Origin: Streptomyces reniochalinae
GTDB lineage: Bacteria; Actinomycetota; Actinomycetes; Streptomycetales; Streptomycetaceae
Assembly: GCF_003323735.1 (NCBI RefSeq)
Contig: NZ_QOIM01000043.1
Coordinates: 1 to 64,000, forward strand
Direction of reading: 5' to 3'
Length of the DNA: 64,000 nt
Below the pieces are notes generated by a model. That model searched no databases and was not told the DNA's origin. It saw nothing but the letters and a program-made list of their open reading frames with translations. Numbering within the stretch: the stretch's first letter is position 1; each line of letters starts with the position of its first letter. A program made the position numbers and the translations under genes. Shown here in pieces: positions 1-8,140 of this stretch.

Positions 1-195
1 TTCTACCAGGCATCGTTCTGCTCGATCCAGCGTGACCCCACCTCGCGGACCTACTACGACCGGAAGCGGGCCGAAGGCAAACGGCACCACCAGGCTCTCA
101 TCGCTCTGGCTCGACGCAAGGTCAACGTCCTCTACGCCATGCTCCGCGACCGACAGCCCTTCCAGCACCGGCCACCCCTGCGTCTCATCGCTTGA
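1..195 (+). pseudogene. IS110-family transposase, C-terminal fragment
   Basis: Frame 1 is open from the first base to a TGA at 193-195 and gives 64 residues. They resemble the C-terminal tail of IS110-type (transposase_20) proteins: an FYQASF...Q start, then YYDRKRAEGKRHHQAL, then LARRKVNVLYAMLRD. The 5' part lies outside the window, so it cannot be told whether the gene is intact upstream. The copy sits next to IS5-like debris, which marks this as an insertion-prone stretch. Family assignment rests on pattern memory. Confidence 0.7.
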
Positions 196-355
196 CAGAA
201 GCATTAGGCAGCCACGTGCTGCGGGGTGTCCCAGGTTGCCGTTTCCCCAGATCAGAGCACGTATCGCGGTCCCCCCCCTGTTCGTGCACCGTGTTGCCCC
301 GTCCAAGGGCGTCCGCGCTCCCCTTGCGCTTCCCTATGAGCGGAGGGTCGTCGTC

Positions 356-925
356 GCGGGCCGCGCGGATGTCGTGAACGGCTCCCGGCAGTGCGGGCGA
401 GGCCCACAGCAGCCGGCCAGACGGATCGGCGAGGACCTGCATGTTCATGCCGTGCTTCTTGTGCTTCCCGGAGTGGAAGGGCCGGTCGACGGCGATCCGG
501 TCGATCGGCAGGAGTGCCCCGTCGAGCAGGACGTATGCCTTCGTCGAGGCAATCCGAACTGCCTCGTGGAGACTCGGTGCGAGTGCTGCCGGCAGGTCGA
601 CGGCCTCGCTGATGTAGCGGTAGACCGTACTTGTCCCGGCATTGAAACCCGCTGCGAGCTGGGCGTACGTGGTCCCGTTCCGCAGATCCGCCGACACCAG
701 CAGGGCTTGACGGCCGGCCGGGAGTCGGCGCCGGTGACTTCCCCTCCGACGGTGGTGGTCGCGCAGGCGAGCGGCGAGGAAGGACAGGGATCGACTGGAC
801 ACGTCCAGCCCGCACGGAGGGGCAAGCACACGAAGCCTCTGGTCGGGCGAGGACATCTTGGTCGTGAATCCGTCTACCAGAGGCTTCACTTGACTGTCGA
901 ACCAACCGACCAGCTCACGCCGCAA
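356..925 (-). pseudogene. IS5-type transposase, 3'-truncated copy
   Basis: The translation carries the helix-turn-helix part (LRNGTTYAQLAAGFNAGTSTVYRYISEAVDL) and the first DDE block (YVLLDGALLPIDRIA, then SGKHKKHGMNMQVLADPSGRLLWASPALPGAVHD) of the DDE_Tnp_4/HARBI1-like IS5 transposases common in Streptomyces. Family resemblance stops at about residue 190. The remaining DDE residues and the usual C-terminal part are absent, so the copy is dead. The N-terminal segment before LPAGRQALL also does not read like the family, which suggests a frameshift near position 730. Its 5' 378 bp are repeated inverted at 1973-2350. Confidence 0.7.
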
Positions 926-940
926 ATTGGCAAAGCCTCA
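563..940. repeat. 378-bp inverted repeat, left copy (IS5-type 5' end)
   Basis: Reverse complement of 1973-2350 with only scattered substitutions and equal length, so no indels. The inner edge ends in TGAGGCTTTGCCAA read outward from the gene, probably the IS terminal end. Both copies lack the distal half of the IS. Confidence 0.8.
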
Positions 941-950
941 GTGACAGGTG

Positions 951-1757
951 TCACCAGCTGATGAGGTCCCGTGAGGGATGCCGTACGCGCGAATCCTCGC
1001 CGAAGAGGACACGGGAGCGCGGCTCACGGTCGCGCAGCAGCGCAAGACCACATGGGACAAGCACAAGAGCAAGACACAGTCCTCCGAGGCCGGGCTCATG
1101 TTCCTTGAGAATGCCCATGCCGAGCCAGCCGGCCGGAAGGATCAACAGGCATCGCATCAAGCCCAAGGATCGAGACCGATAGGCTGCGACGGCAATCAGA
1201 AAAGAACCGAGAATAGTTCCGACGGAGATGACCACCGGAATTCGCCAGAAGGCATATGCGAGGTCACCATACCCATCGAGGAACACGGAAGACGCCGCGT
1301 CGCTTCCAAGCCGTTCGACCAGATTGAAAGCGGTGGCATCCACTCCCAGATAGAATATCCGCGCGCCGAGGCCGAGCGTCATCAAACCGGCTCCCAGTGT
1401 CGCGATCAGTGGTGCTCGGCGGGCCGCGATGTGAGAGAGACTGATCATCGCCGGTATCAGCAAGACGACGCCGATGAGCAAGAGAGTCCATCCTGCAGTG
1501 GAGAGTCCTGGCGCTCGATCATGGACTACGAGCAGCATCGGTGCGGCAAACGCATCTGCGTCCAGATCATCGAGCTCAGTCGGAGACAGGGACGCTGACT
1601 GCCTGGCCAGCCACTGCACGAACAGCCCCGAGGTCCACACCAGGGGGCCGACGATCAGTGTGAGACCTCCGAGAACTCTCCCGGGAAACGGGCTCCAACG
1701 GTCGAGCGCCGAACCGGGTGCGGCGTGGTTTTCGTGAGTTCCTTGGGGAACCGCCAC
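951..1757 (-). CDS. multi-pass membrane protein, unknown function
   Basis: 268 residues from a GTG at 1757, chosen because AGGAGG lies 7-8 nt upstream; a longer ATG start at 1895 lacks such a site. Roughly seven hydrophobic segments can be seen, for example VLGGLTLIVGPLVWTSGLFV, WTLLLIGVVLLIPAMISL, LIATLGAGLMTLGLG, ISVGTILGSFLIAVAAY, LLILPAGWLGMGIL and LCLALVLVPCGLALL. No enzymatic motif is recognised. It is flanked on both sides by inverted copies of the same IS fragment, with its stop only 10 bp from the left copy, so it may have been carried by or trapped in a composite element. The C-terminal tail is Arg-rich. Confidence 0.65.
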   Translation of the reverse strand: MAVPQGTHENHAAPGSALDRWSPFPGRVLGGLTLIVGPLVWTSGLFVQWLARQSASLSPTELDDLDADAFAAPMLLVVHDRAPGLSTAGWTLLLIGVVLLIPAMISLSHIAARRAPLIATLGAGLMTLGLGARIFYLGVDATAFNLVERLGSDAASSVFLDGYGDLAYAFWRIPVVISVGTILGSFLIAVAAYRSRSLGLMRCLLILPAGWLGMGILKEHEPGLGGLCLALVLVPCGLALLRDREPRSRVLFGEDSRVRHPSRDLISW

Positions 1758-1972
1758 GTTGAAGCCTCCTGTTTGCCGATGCGATTCCGGACTACGACAG
1801 GTGAATCGCCGGCATGCGCCGAGAGCGGACATCGAATTTCCGACAGCTGCGCCGACGTCTGCCTCTGACAGCCTCTTGATGGGAGTGCAGTCCAACCGTC
1901 ACCAGTCGTGCTGCGCGAGCCTACGACGACGGAAAGACCGGTGCATCGCTGCCCACTGATGAGTGTATGGCA
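1758..1972. other. upstream region of the membrane protein gene
   Basis: 215 bp between the GTG of the membrane protein gene and the right IS copy. Apart from the AGGAGG ribosome site next to the start, no further gene or repeat is evident. Confidence 0.4.
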
Positions 1973-2350
1973 TGAGGCTTTGCCAACTTGCGGCGTGAGC
2001 TGGTCGGTTGGTTCGACAGTCAAGTGAAGCCTCTGGTAGACGGATTCACGACCAAGATGTCCTCGCCCGACCAGAGGCTTCGGGTGCTTGCCCCTCCGTG
2101 CGGGCTGGACGTGTCCAGTCGATCCCTGTCCTTCCTCGCCGCTCGCCTGCGCGACCACCACCGTCGGAGGGGAAGTCACCGGCGCTGACTCCCGGCCGGC
2201 CGTCAAGCCCTGCCGGTGTCGGCGGATCTGCGGAACGGGACCACGTACGCCCAGCTCGCAGCGGGTTTCGATGCCGGGACAAGTACGGTCTACCGCTACA
2301 TCAGCGAGGCCGTCGACCTGCCGGCCGCACTCGCACCGAGTCTCCACGAG
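1973..2350 (+). repeat. 378-bp inverted repeat, right copy (IS5-type transposase 5' fragment)
   Basis: Mirror copy of 563-940. It encodes the same N-terminal transposase segment (MRRELVGWFDSQVKPLVDG...) interrupted by a TGA near 2188, resuming as LRNGTTYAQLAAGFDAGTSTVYRYISEAVDL. It is cut off after CTCCACGAG at 2350, where sequence identity with the left copy ends. Non-functional remnant. Confidence 0.75.
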
Positions 2351-2645
2351 CCGGCCAGGATGAGCAGGGAGCAGCGGTCGGCTTGCCAGCTCAGCAGCCA
2401 GGCGCGGCGAAGGGCGCCGGGGAGGCGGGCGGCGATGGCTCGGGTACAGCGTAGGCGCGGCCCTTGGAGCACTTCCACAAGTTCCGGCATTGGCCCCGGA
2501 GGCTGTGGTCGACAGTGCGACGCCTCTGCGAAGTCCGGGCCCGCGCTCCCCTCTGCACAAGCTCTGCGCCCATGCGCTCCCCTTGGACGGGGCGGCACGA
2601 GGACACGGGTCTGTCATGCAGCCCAATGCCGCCCAGAACATGAAA
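2351..2645. other. no recognisable gene
   Basis: About 295 bp between the IS fragment and the tRNA terminator hairpin. Open frames exist on both strands but have no recognisable family or good ribosome site. Probably eroded insertion debris. Confidence 0.4.
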
Positions 2646-2678
2646 AAGCCCAGGTCACACGGTGTGTGACCTGGGCTT
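2646..2678 (-). terminator. original tRNA-Thr terminator, displaced by the AICE
   Basis: Perfect 15-bp stem (AAGCCCAGGTCACAC at 2646-2660 with 2664-2678) and a 3-nt loop; read on the minus strand it is followed by a U-run (TTTTTCA). Before integration this would have lain directly after the tRNA. It now sits beyond the left att copy. Confidence 0.75.
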
Positions 2679-2683
2679 CAGAC

Positions 2684-2727
2684 GAGCCGCCTAAGGGAAT
2701 CGAACCCTTGACCTACGCATTACGAGT
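2684..2727 (-). repeat. attL: left att copy (3' half of tRNA-Thr)
   Basis: Identical over 44 bp to 20010-20053. It reproduces the T arm, variable region, acceptor 3' strand and anticodon stem/loop of tRNA-Thr. The 5' half of the tRNA is missing, so this copy is not a functional tRNA. Confidence 0.9.
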
Positions 2728-3048
2728 TGTCCGATCATGGTCCGCTGAGGTCCAGGAGGGTACGCAAGTAGATCCTTCTGCGCAGCTCAGAGGCCGTATG
2801 GACCCGTACGGACGCTGAGAGATCAGGGTGGATGCGCGGTCAGACGAGACCAGAAGTGAGACCGCTTCTGGCACGGGCATCCGCTGGAGGACCTATCGCA
2901 GGGGCTCTGACAGCGGCAGGAGCGGAGACGGAGACGATGCCCCGGTGGACGCCGCCCACAGCGCTACTGACAGTCTCCTCCTCGACATCCGTTGTCAGTG
3001 CCGCGTGATGCACTGCTACCTCCGAGTTGAGCACTTAGAGGGAGCCCC
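2728..3048. other. element left-end noncoding region
   Basis: 321 bp between the left att and the first cargo gene. No convincing gene. It holds GACC/TCAGA-type short repeats near 2850-2880 that might be integrase arm sites, but this is not demonstrable by eye. GAGGGAGCC just before 3049 is the ribosome site of the next gene. Confidence 0.35.
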
Positions 3049-4461
3049 ATGACGTCGGCTGCGAAGGATCTCATTAAGCGCGTGGGCAAACTGTCCCCGG
3101 CCCAGCGCGCGAACGGGCAGGCGCTGCACCGCCCATTGTTGCTGCTGTGGAGTATCGGGCAGGCCGTGCACCGTGAGCCGCGCGAGCAGCGCTGGTCACA
3201 GGTGTGCGACGTGTTGAAGCCTCTGCTGACGAAGTACGCGAACGCTCCGGGAGACGCTCGATCTGCGGCCTATCCATTCTGGGCTTTGAGGAAGGACGGA
3301 TTGTGGGAGGTCGAGGGATCCGAGCAGCTCCTGCTCACCAGTGGCGGCCGTCGTCCGACGCTCACGGAACTGCACGAACGCAATCCCCTGGCCGGTCTCC
3401 CGGCAGAGGACTACGACCTGCTTTCGCAGGACCGTGCGGTCGCCGCATGGGTGGCTGGCACTTTGCTGGTTAAGTTCTTCAGCCCCGTACCCGCGCAGCT
3501 TTTGGACGACCTGGGGTTGGCCGAGCTCCTGGCAGGGCAGGCGGACGCGTCATTGCGCCCGCGGGTGGGCGAGCGATTTACCGACCGGAACGCGATCAGC
3601 GCGGCGCACGGCGGAAATAACGTGCAGGGCATCACTCCGCTCGCCGATGGCATCTTGACGGTGTACTCCGATGACAAGGGGCCGTACGCGGACGGGCGTA
3701 TCCCTGGCACCGACTGGATCGCCTACACCGGCGACGGCCTCTCCGGTGACCAACGCCTCGTCCAGGGCAACAAGAGCATGGCGGCGTACCAGCGCGAGCG
3801 GCGCGCTCTGCGCTACTGGCACAAGCCCTACCGCGGCACCTGGTTCTTCGAGACGTGGGCCGTCATCGTCCAGTGCCGCCGCCGCTGGGGCGTGGGGGAA
3901 GACGGCAAGCAGCGTCGCGAGTACGTGTGGGTTCTCGCCCCCGTCTCCTCGCCCATGCCCGAAACCTGGCCCGAAGACGTTCGAGACGCACTGTCCGAGG
4001 ACAACCACCAGGTTCATGACGACTCACGAGACATCGTGCCGCAGGCCGCTCCAGTCGAAAACGAGGTCAGCAATCAGGAGCGCTACAAGCGGCTCACGGC
4101 TGCCGCTCACCGCACCGCCAAAGGCAGGGCTTCGCATTCCAAAGCCTTCCAGACAGAGCGCTACCTGCGCTCCCCCGCCGCACGCGAAGCGGTGATACTC
4201 CGAAGCGAAGGGCGCTGCGAGAACGACACGTGCCTCGGCCACTCCAGCGAACTCACCGACGCGGGCGCCCCCATCCTCGACGTGGACCACGTCAATGGCT
4301 TGGCTCGCACGCGCGAAGATACTCCCGAAACCATGATCGCCCTCTGCCCGAACTGCCACGCGCTCAAGACCCGCGGCATCAAGCGCAAGGCGATGGAGAA
4401 GCGTCTTCGAAGCATCGCCCGCACGCGCCACAAACAGTTTTCCGACGACAGTGGTACATAA
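3049..4461 (+). CDS. ScoMcrA-like modification-dependent HNH endonuclease (type IV restriction)
   Basis: 470 residues. Residues about 15-150 look like the sulfur-binding domain of ScoMcrA-type enzymes (ALHRPLLLLWSIG..., then PFWALRKDGLWEVEG), which recognises phosphorothioated DNA. The middle, about 165-310, resembles the SRA-like region (SAAHGGNNVQGI..., GTDWIAYTGDGLSGDQ, WFFETWAVIVQCRRRWG), which reads modified bases. The C-terminus holds an HNH nuclease: DVDHVNGLAR at about 411, then IALCPNCHALKT. Known members cut DNA with phosphorothioate or methylated cytosine, so a likely role is restricting modified incoming DNA in the host. It has its own ribosome site (GAGGGAGCC) and stands first in the element, a typical cargo position. 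Specificity cannot be read from sequence. Confidence 0.75.
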   Translation: MTSAAKDLIKRVGKLSPAQRANGQALHRPLLLLWSIGQAVHREPREQRWSQVCDVLKPLLTKYANAPGDARSAAYPFWALRKDGLWEVEGSEQLLLTSGGRRPTLTELHERNPLAGLPAEDYDLLSQDRAVAAWVAGTLLVKFFSPVPAQLLDDLGLAELLAGQADASLRPRVGERFTDRNAISAAHGGNNVQGITPLADGILTVYSDDKGPYADGRIPGTDWIAYTGDGLSGDQRLVQGNKSMAAYQRERRALRYWHKPYRGTWFFETWAVIVQCRRRWGVGEDGKQRREYVWVLAPVSSPMPETWPEDVRDALSEDNHQVHDDSRDIVPQAAPVENEVSNQERYKRLTAAAHRTAKGRASHSKAFQTERYLRSPAAREAVILRSEGRCENDTCLGHSSELTDAGAPILDVDHVNGLARTREDTPETMIALCPNCHALKTRGIKRKAMEKRLRSIARTRHKQFSDDSGT

Positions 4462-4705
4462 CAGGTAGATGTCAGTTGGGTGTCAGTTTGAGACCGCTCA
4501 CCAGACCTCGGCAGCGTTTCGCCAGCACTAGCGCCGGACCTCTTCGCCCCGCCACCGCAATCTATCGGTACATCGTTGAACTTGAGCCCCAAAAACCGGG
4601 TTGTCCGGTAATCTCATCGCTCCACAGTCACCGTCTCCCGCATCCGGGAGCTGACATGTGTCGCCGTCGTCCCCACTGGGGCGCTGACACAGAAGGGGAA
4701 CCTCC
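4462..4705. other. intergenic region before the ParB-like gene
   Basis: No gene seen. It contains a close direct repeat of GTGTCAGTT/ATGTCAGTT at about 4469-4486 and the AAGGGGAACC ribosome site of the next gene. A promoter is plausible but no clear hexamer pair was found. Confidence 0.3.
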
Positions 4706-5563
4706 GTGTCCGGTAAGGACTACAGCTACGACATCCCAGATCATCCGATCTACTACGAAAAGGTGGATCCGAGGGCAATCAAGTTCGATCCTCGCGCTCA
4801 GCGGAACCTCAACAAGGCCCGCGCGAAGGCCATCGCGGAAAAGTTGGTCCCAACAGCCCTCGGGACGCCGATCCTGTCGCAGCGTGAAGACGGGCGGTAC
4901 GCCGTGGACGGCATGCACCGTGTCTATGCCTGCCAACTCATTCTTGCTGGGAGCGTCTTAGTCCCGGACGAGGTCCGCGCAGCACTCCAGGAAATCTACT
5001 GCGAGATCCACTCGGGCCTGTCGATGGCCAACGAGGCATCGCTGTTCATCATCAAGAACAAGGAGTCCTCGAAAGTTGGTGCCAACGACGAGTTCAGAAT
5101 CGGCGTGCTTGCCGGGCACCCGCTCTTCGTAGACACCAGCACCGTCCTGGAGAAGCACCAGCTCAAAGTCGGTGGCCGAACCACCAACGGCGTGCGCGGC
5201 ATCAAGGGAATCCTCAGCATCGTGCAGGACTACGGCCCCGAGATTCTTGACCAGTCACTCGCCATCGCCGAGGACGCTTGGGGCCGCACCCCCGACACAT
5301 GGCACTCCGTCACTATCGGCGGTATCGCTATCGTGCTCTCCCAGCACCCCGATGTCGTTACGCCCGTGGAACTGGCGCGGAAGCTCAAGGCGCAAGGCGA
5401 TCCGAAGTCCTTCAAGAATAAGATCCAGACCACCGCCACCAATGGCAACACGCGACATGACGGCACCAAGGGCCGCCTCAAAGCCGCTCACCTGTCGGTT
5501 GCAGCCGCCTGGAACGCTCACCGTAGTGTCAGGAAGATTCCCCTCCCGAACATCTTCGAGTAG
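4706..5563 (+). CDS. ParB-like nuclease-fold protein (DUF6551-like)
   Basis: 285 residues. The N-terminal third has the ParB/Sulfiredoxin fold pattern: a PRAIKFDPRAQRNLNKARAKAIAEKL strand-helix, then PILSQREDGRYAVDGMHRVYACQL, where the GMHR box corresponds to the GxxR motif of ParB N-domains. A second half with NEASLFIIKNKESSKVGANDEFRIGVLAGHP follows the pattern of phage and AICE ParB-like proteins with no partition role. It stands alone, with no parA nearby, 244 bp after the HNH gene on the same strand. It may be a regulator or a nucleotide-binding accessory of the restriction gene; this is inference. Function unknown. Confidence 0.6.
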   Translation: MSGKDYSYDIPDHPIYYEKVDPRAIKFDPRAQRNLNKARAKAIAEKLVPTALGTPILSQREDGRYAVDGMHRVYACQLILAGSVLVPDEVRAALQEIYCEIHSGLSMANEASLFIIKNKESSKVGANDEFRIGVLAGHPLFVDTSTVLEKHQLKVGGRTTNGVRGIKGILSIVQDYGPEILDQSLAIAEDAWGRTPDTWHSVTIGGIAIVLSQHPDVVTPVELARKLKAQGDPKSFKNKIQTTATNGNTRHDGTKGRLKAAHLSVAAAWNAHRSVRKIPLPNIFE

Positions 5564-5780
5564 TACTCGCGACCATGGTGGCCCGCTCCCTGCGATGTTG
5601 GGCGGGCCACCTCGCCGTTGCCAATCGCAGCCCGACATCACGCACGCGCCCACCGCGGCGGCTCGATACTTACTGGCTACGCTCAAGAGCTGCACAGATG
5701 CCACGATGATTCCCGAAAAGCCGGCGCGCCCGCTGTCGTCGTGCGTTCGCTTCGTTTGCCCCCCGCTTGGCGCTCCCACG

Positions 5781-6335
5781 TCAGCCGGTAGCGACAGCTT
5801 CCAGCGGCGCCTCAGGATGCATCACGACTGTGGCGTCTCGCTGTGCCATCCACCCCGACAGGCGGTGTGCGGGCGCTTCCGTCCGTACGTGGGCGAACCC
5901 TTCGCGCAGGTAGTAGTTCTGCAACGCCGTGTTCGCGCGCCAGCAGTCGAGCCGGACCCACTTGCGGCGCCGATCACGGGCGACGGCCCCCACCCAGTCG
6001 AGCACGCGACCACCGAGCTGTTGCCCGGCTGCCCTCCGTCCCGTGATCAGTTTGGCGACGTACACGGCGTTGTCGGGGTCGTCCCCCTCCCGCCAAAAGT
6101 CCATATCAGGGGGCGCGAGCGTCACGGTTGCGGCCGTGCCCGCGCCGTCCTCGACGACCCAGGTGCGGTCATGGGCGATGTCGTTCTGCCACTTCGCCAG
6201 CGCGCGATCGCGGAAGCCGGGGGAGCGCCATTGGTCGATGCCCGCCGCCGCCAACCAACCCTCAGCTTCGACACGGAGCGCCATGAGCGCTTCTCCGTCA
6301 GCAGGGGTAGCACGGCGGATGACGTAGTCGGACAT
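5781..6335 (-). CDS. GNAT-family N-acetyltransferase
   Basis: 184 residues starting MSDYVIRRATPADGEALMALR, the typical beta1-alpha1 of GNAT proteins. The acetyl-CoA region is AVYVAKLITGRRAAGQQLGGRVLDWVG (R/Q-x-x-G-x-G/A-like loop), followed by WVRLDCWRANTALQNYYLREGFAHVR, the family's N-x-x-L-x-x-Y-Y-x-x-x-G-F signature. The ATG at 6335 is 2 bp after the stop of the GntR gene, so translation is probably coupled. A longer frame start at 6512 would overlap the regulator and is rejected. Repressor plus GNAT pairs are frequent in AICEs. The substrate is unknown. Confidence 0.8.
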   Translation of the reverse strand: MSDYVIRRATPADGEALMALRVEAEGWLAAAGIDQWRSPGFRDRALAKWQNDIAHDRTWVVEDGAGTAATVTLAPPDMDFWREGDDPDNAVYVAKLITGRRAAGQQLGGRVLDWVGAVARDRRRKWVRLDCWRANTALQNYYLREGFAHVRTEAPAHRLSGWMAQRDATVVMHPEAPLEAVATG

Positions 6336-6337
6336 CC

Positions 6338-7108
6338 TCAAACCTCCAACTCGTACACGAGCGTGTTGAGGTGCCCCGGGGCTACCGTCACCATGACTCG
6401 GATCGGGTCCCCTGCTTCGTCGTAGCCGATGCGAGCATGCCTCGTCACGGGTGTGCCGACGCCCTCGGGGAGTTCGAGCCGCTGAGCTTCTTCCTGGGTA
6501 GCCGGCGGCCATGAGCGGATCTCGTCGCGAAGTCGCTTCTGCGGGTGCCCGATGTAGGCCAATATGCCGCCTGGCCGCGTCACGTCCTCTTCGCGCATAA
6601 GGTCCGTGTCCAGGGCAATCCCTGTGGGAAACCAGGAGTCCGCAAGCTGGAAGGGTTCACCATCGACCCGGCGAACACGTCGGCGGGCGACCACGAACGT
6701 ACCGGGCTTCAGTCCGAGCCATGCGGCCACCTCCGGCGGCGCTGGCTCGACGCTGACACGCGGGGTGTCCTGGCTCGGGGTACGCCCCTGCTCTGCCGCT
6801 GCGGCTTTCCAGTCGTCCCGCCCCGACGTGCTGTCGTCTCGACGGTCGCCCCGCTCGAACTGGTGGAGCTGCCATTCAAGAGGCTTGATCGCGCGGACGA
6901 AGACGCCCTTCCCCTGCCGTCCCTCCACCTGCCCGCTGGCTTTGAGCAGGGAGATCACGCGGTAGATGGTCTTCTCTCCGACCTCGTGCAGCTCTGCAAG
7001 CTCACGGGTGCTCGGCAGCTTCTCACCTGATTCCAGATCGCCGGACGCGATGCGGTCGAGTAGCTCGTCTGCGATCTCTCGGGCGGTCGGCGCTTCCTTA
7101 GATGGCAT
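6338..7108 (-). CDS. GntR-family repressor with UTRA domain (KorSA-like)
   Basis: 256 residues. The N-terminal winged helix is EIADELLDRIASGDLESGEKLPSTRELAELHEVGEKTIYRVISLLKASG, then a short linker and a UTRA-type ligand domain (PGTFVVARRRVRRVDGEPFQLADSWFP..., ILAYIGHPQKRLRDEIRSW, TPVTRHARIGYDEAGDPIRVMVTVAPG). In pSAM2-type elements the GntR protein KorSA represses the transfer and replication genes until a signal arrives. Four near-identical palindromes sit just upstream of this gene, two of them flanking the divergent promoter of the transfer operon, which fits autoregulation plus operon repression. It is transcribed away from the transfer operon and leads the GNAT gene. Confidence 0.8.
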   Translation of the reverse strand: MPSKEAPTAREIADELLDRIASGDLESGEKLPSTRELAELHEVGEKTIYRVISLLKASGQVEGRQGKGVFVRAIKPLEWQLHQFERGDRRDDSTSGRDDWKAAAAEQGRTPSQDTPRVSVEPAPPEVAAWLGLKPGTFVVARRRVRRVDGEPFQLADSWFPTGIALDTDLMREEDVTRPGGILAYIGHPQKRLRDEIRSWPPATQEEAQRLELPEGVGTPVTRHARIGYDEAGDPIRVMVTVAPGHLNTLVYELEV

Positions 7109-7125
7109 GTATCGCAGGGTAGCCC

Positions 7126-7143
7126 AACTTCAGGTCGGAAGTT
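7126..7143. promoter_or_regulatory. operator O1 of the GntR repressor (predicted)
   Basis: AACTTC-AGGTCG-GAAGTT, a 6-bp arm palindrome with a 6-bp spacer, centred about 26 bp before the repressor start. Same arms as O2-O4. Confidence 0.65.
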
Positions 7144-7159
7144 TTCCGGATCCGACACC

Positions 7160-7175
7160 ACTTCGTGTCGGAAGT
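7160..7175. promoter_or_regulatory. operator O2 of the GntR repressor (predicted)
   Basis: ACTTC-GTGTCG-GAAGT, the same palindrome with the spacer GTGTCG. A partial half-site (TCCGACAC) lies just to its left at 7151-7158. Confidence 0.65.
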
Positions 7176-7248
7176 ATCCCAGGTCAGGCCGCACGTACCC
7201 AAACTCGCCTTCACTGCTGGGCCCAACAGCACGCTCACCCTCCCACAC

Positions 7249-7264
7249 ACTTCGTGTCGGAAGT
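7249..7264. promoter_or_regulatory. operator O3 of the GntR repressor (predicted)
   Basis: Exact second copy of the 16-mer ACTTCGTGTCGGAAGT seen in O2. It ends 2 bp before the predicted -35 box of the transfer operon. Confidence 0.65.
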
Positions 7265-7266
7265 GG

Positions 7267-7296
7267 TTGACGAAGGTCAAATCTGTCGGCTAGCTT
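7267..7296 (+). promoter_or_regulatory. predicted promoter of the transfer operon
   Basis: TTGACG at 7267-7272 and TAGCTT at 7291-7296 with an 18-bp spacer, positioned exactly between operators O3 and O4. Repressor binding on both sides would block polymerase. The hexamers are recognisable but not perfect. Confidence 0.5.
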
Positions 7297-7308
7297 CTTG
7301 CTCATCGG

Positions 7309-7326
7309 AACTTCCGACACGAAGTT
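7309..7326. promoter_or_regulatory. operator O4 of the GntR repressor (predicted)
   Basis: AACTTC-CGACAC-GAAGTT, the reverse-complement orientation of the O2/O3 spacer with full 6-bp arms, just downstream of the predicted -10 box. Confidence 0.65.
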
Positions 7327-7604
7327 CGGTAGGCATCGCCCGGCGGGCTCCCTCTTCGGAGGGCGTCAGACCGCAGTCCGTCGGAGCGGCTGTTGCTTGA
7401 GAACTGAACAGCGTGACGAGGTCACCGCCTCCTCCGATAAGGCGGCCCGCGCGGCCAAGACCGCGCACTGACGACCTCCGCAGCTCCCGCTGCGGCCGGT
7501 TGCCTCCTCCGCCCGTCCGGCTGCTGGCCGTACGGGCGGGGCCGAGGGGAGCCGGAGCACCACCCCCTCTCCACCTGCCCGCTCTTCAGAGACGGAGTAC
7601 TGCC
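7327..7604 (+). other. leader region of the transfer operon
   Basis: 278 bp between the operator-flanked promoter and the first clear gene. No convincing gene. A GC-rich hairpin-prone block (CCGCCCGTCC...GGGCGG around 7507-7540) ends in AGGGGAGCCGGA, a string found again at 8098-8109 before the next gene. This is probably a structured leader. Confidence 0.35.
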
Positions 7605-8063
7605 ATGTGGGCCAGCCTGATAGCCGTTATCGGCACCCTGACCGGCGCGCTCTTGTCCGGTCTTCTCCAGCACCGCGCCGTGCACACCGAACGCGCTGAC
7701 GCCCGTCGACAGGCGCTGCGGCGTGACCAGCTCGACGCGGTGACCGCGCTCGCGGTCGCCGTCTCCGATCACCGCCGCACGATGTGGGAATCCCGCCAGG
7801 CCATGCTCGCCGGCGCCGATGCTGCCCGGGTTCTGGAGCTGCGGGAGGCCGCGCACGAGACCCGCAGCGCCATCACCGCCCCGGCCGTGCGCATCCGGCT
7901 CCTCATCCGTGACGCCGACACCCGCGCGGCAGCCGACGAGGCCGCGCTGGCGACCTACCGGATGCGCGATGCCGCCGACCTGGACGAGCTGACCGCGCTG
8001 CGCTCGGAAGCCCTCGCGGCGCACGACGCGTTCGTGTCCTGCGCCGGCATGGCGCTGGCCTGA
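7605..8063 (+). CDS. KilB/Spd-like spread protein with N-terminal membrane anchor
   Basis: 152 residues from ATG 7605, preceded by GGAG at about 7594; the upstream in-frame extension is unsupported. MWASLIAVIGTLTGALLSGLL is one membrane segment, followed by a long charged helical region (LRRDQLDAVTALAVAVSDHRRTMWESRQ...) with coiled-coil character. The layout (short hydrophobic N-terminus, then an Arg/Glu helix) matches proteins annotated KilB in streptomycete plasmids and AICEs, which act in intramycelial spreading after transfer. It is the first gene of the transfer operon behind the repressed promoter. Exact role unproven. Confidence 0.65.
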   Translation: MWASLIAVIGTLTGALLSGLLQHRAVHTERADARRQALRRDQLDAVTALAVAVSDHRRTMWESRQAMLAGADAARVLELREAAHETRSAITAPAVRIRLLIRDADTRAAADEAALATYRMRDAADLDELTALRSEALAAHDAFVSCAGMALA

Positions 8064-8140
8064 CGGCTGCCCGATCTGCCCGCACGGCGGGCGGTGAGGG
8101 GAGCCGGACAGTCCGGCTGCCTTGTGTGAAGGAGTACGCC

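Noticed and set aside
32..961. Long plus-strand open frame across the IS remnants
   Set aside because: It is antisense to the IS5-type transposase remnant and has no family resemblance; a high-GC shadow frame.
951..1895. ATG start at 1895 for the membrane protein
   Set aside because: The extension is Arg/Ser-rich and lacks a ribosome site, while GTG 1757 has AGGAGG at proper spacing.
7413..7604. N-terminal extension of the KilB-like gene
   Set aside because: Pro/Arg-rich sequence with no ribosome site; ATG 7605 with GGAG and a membrane helix start fits better.
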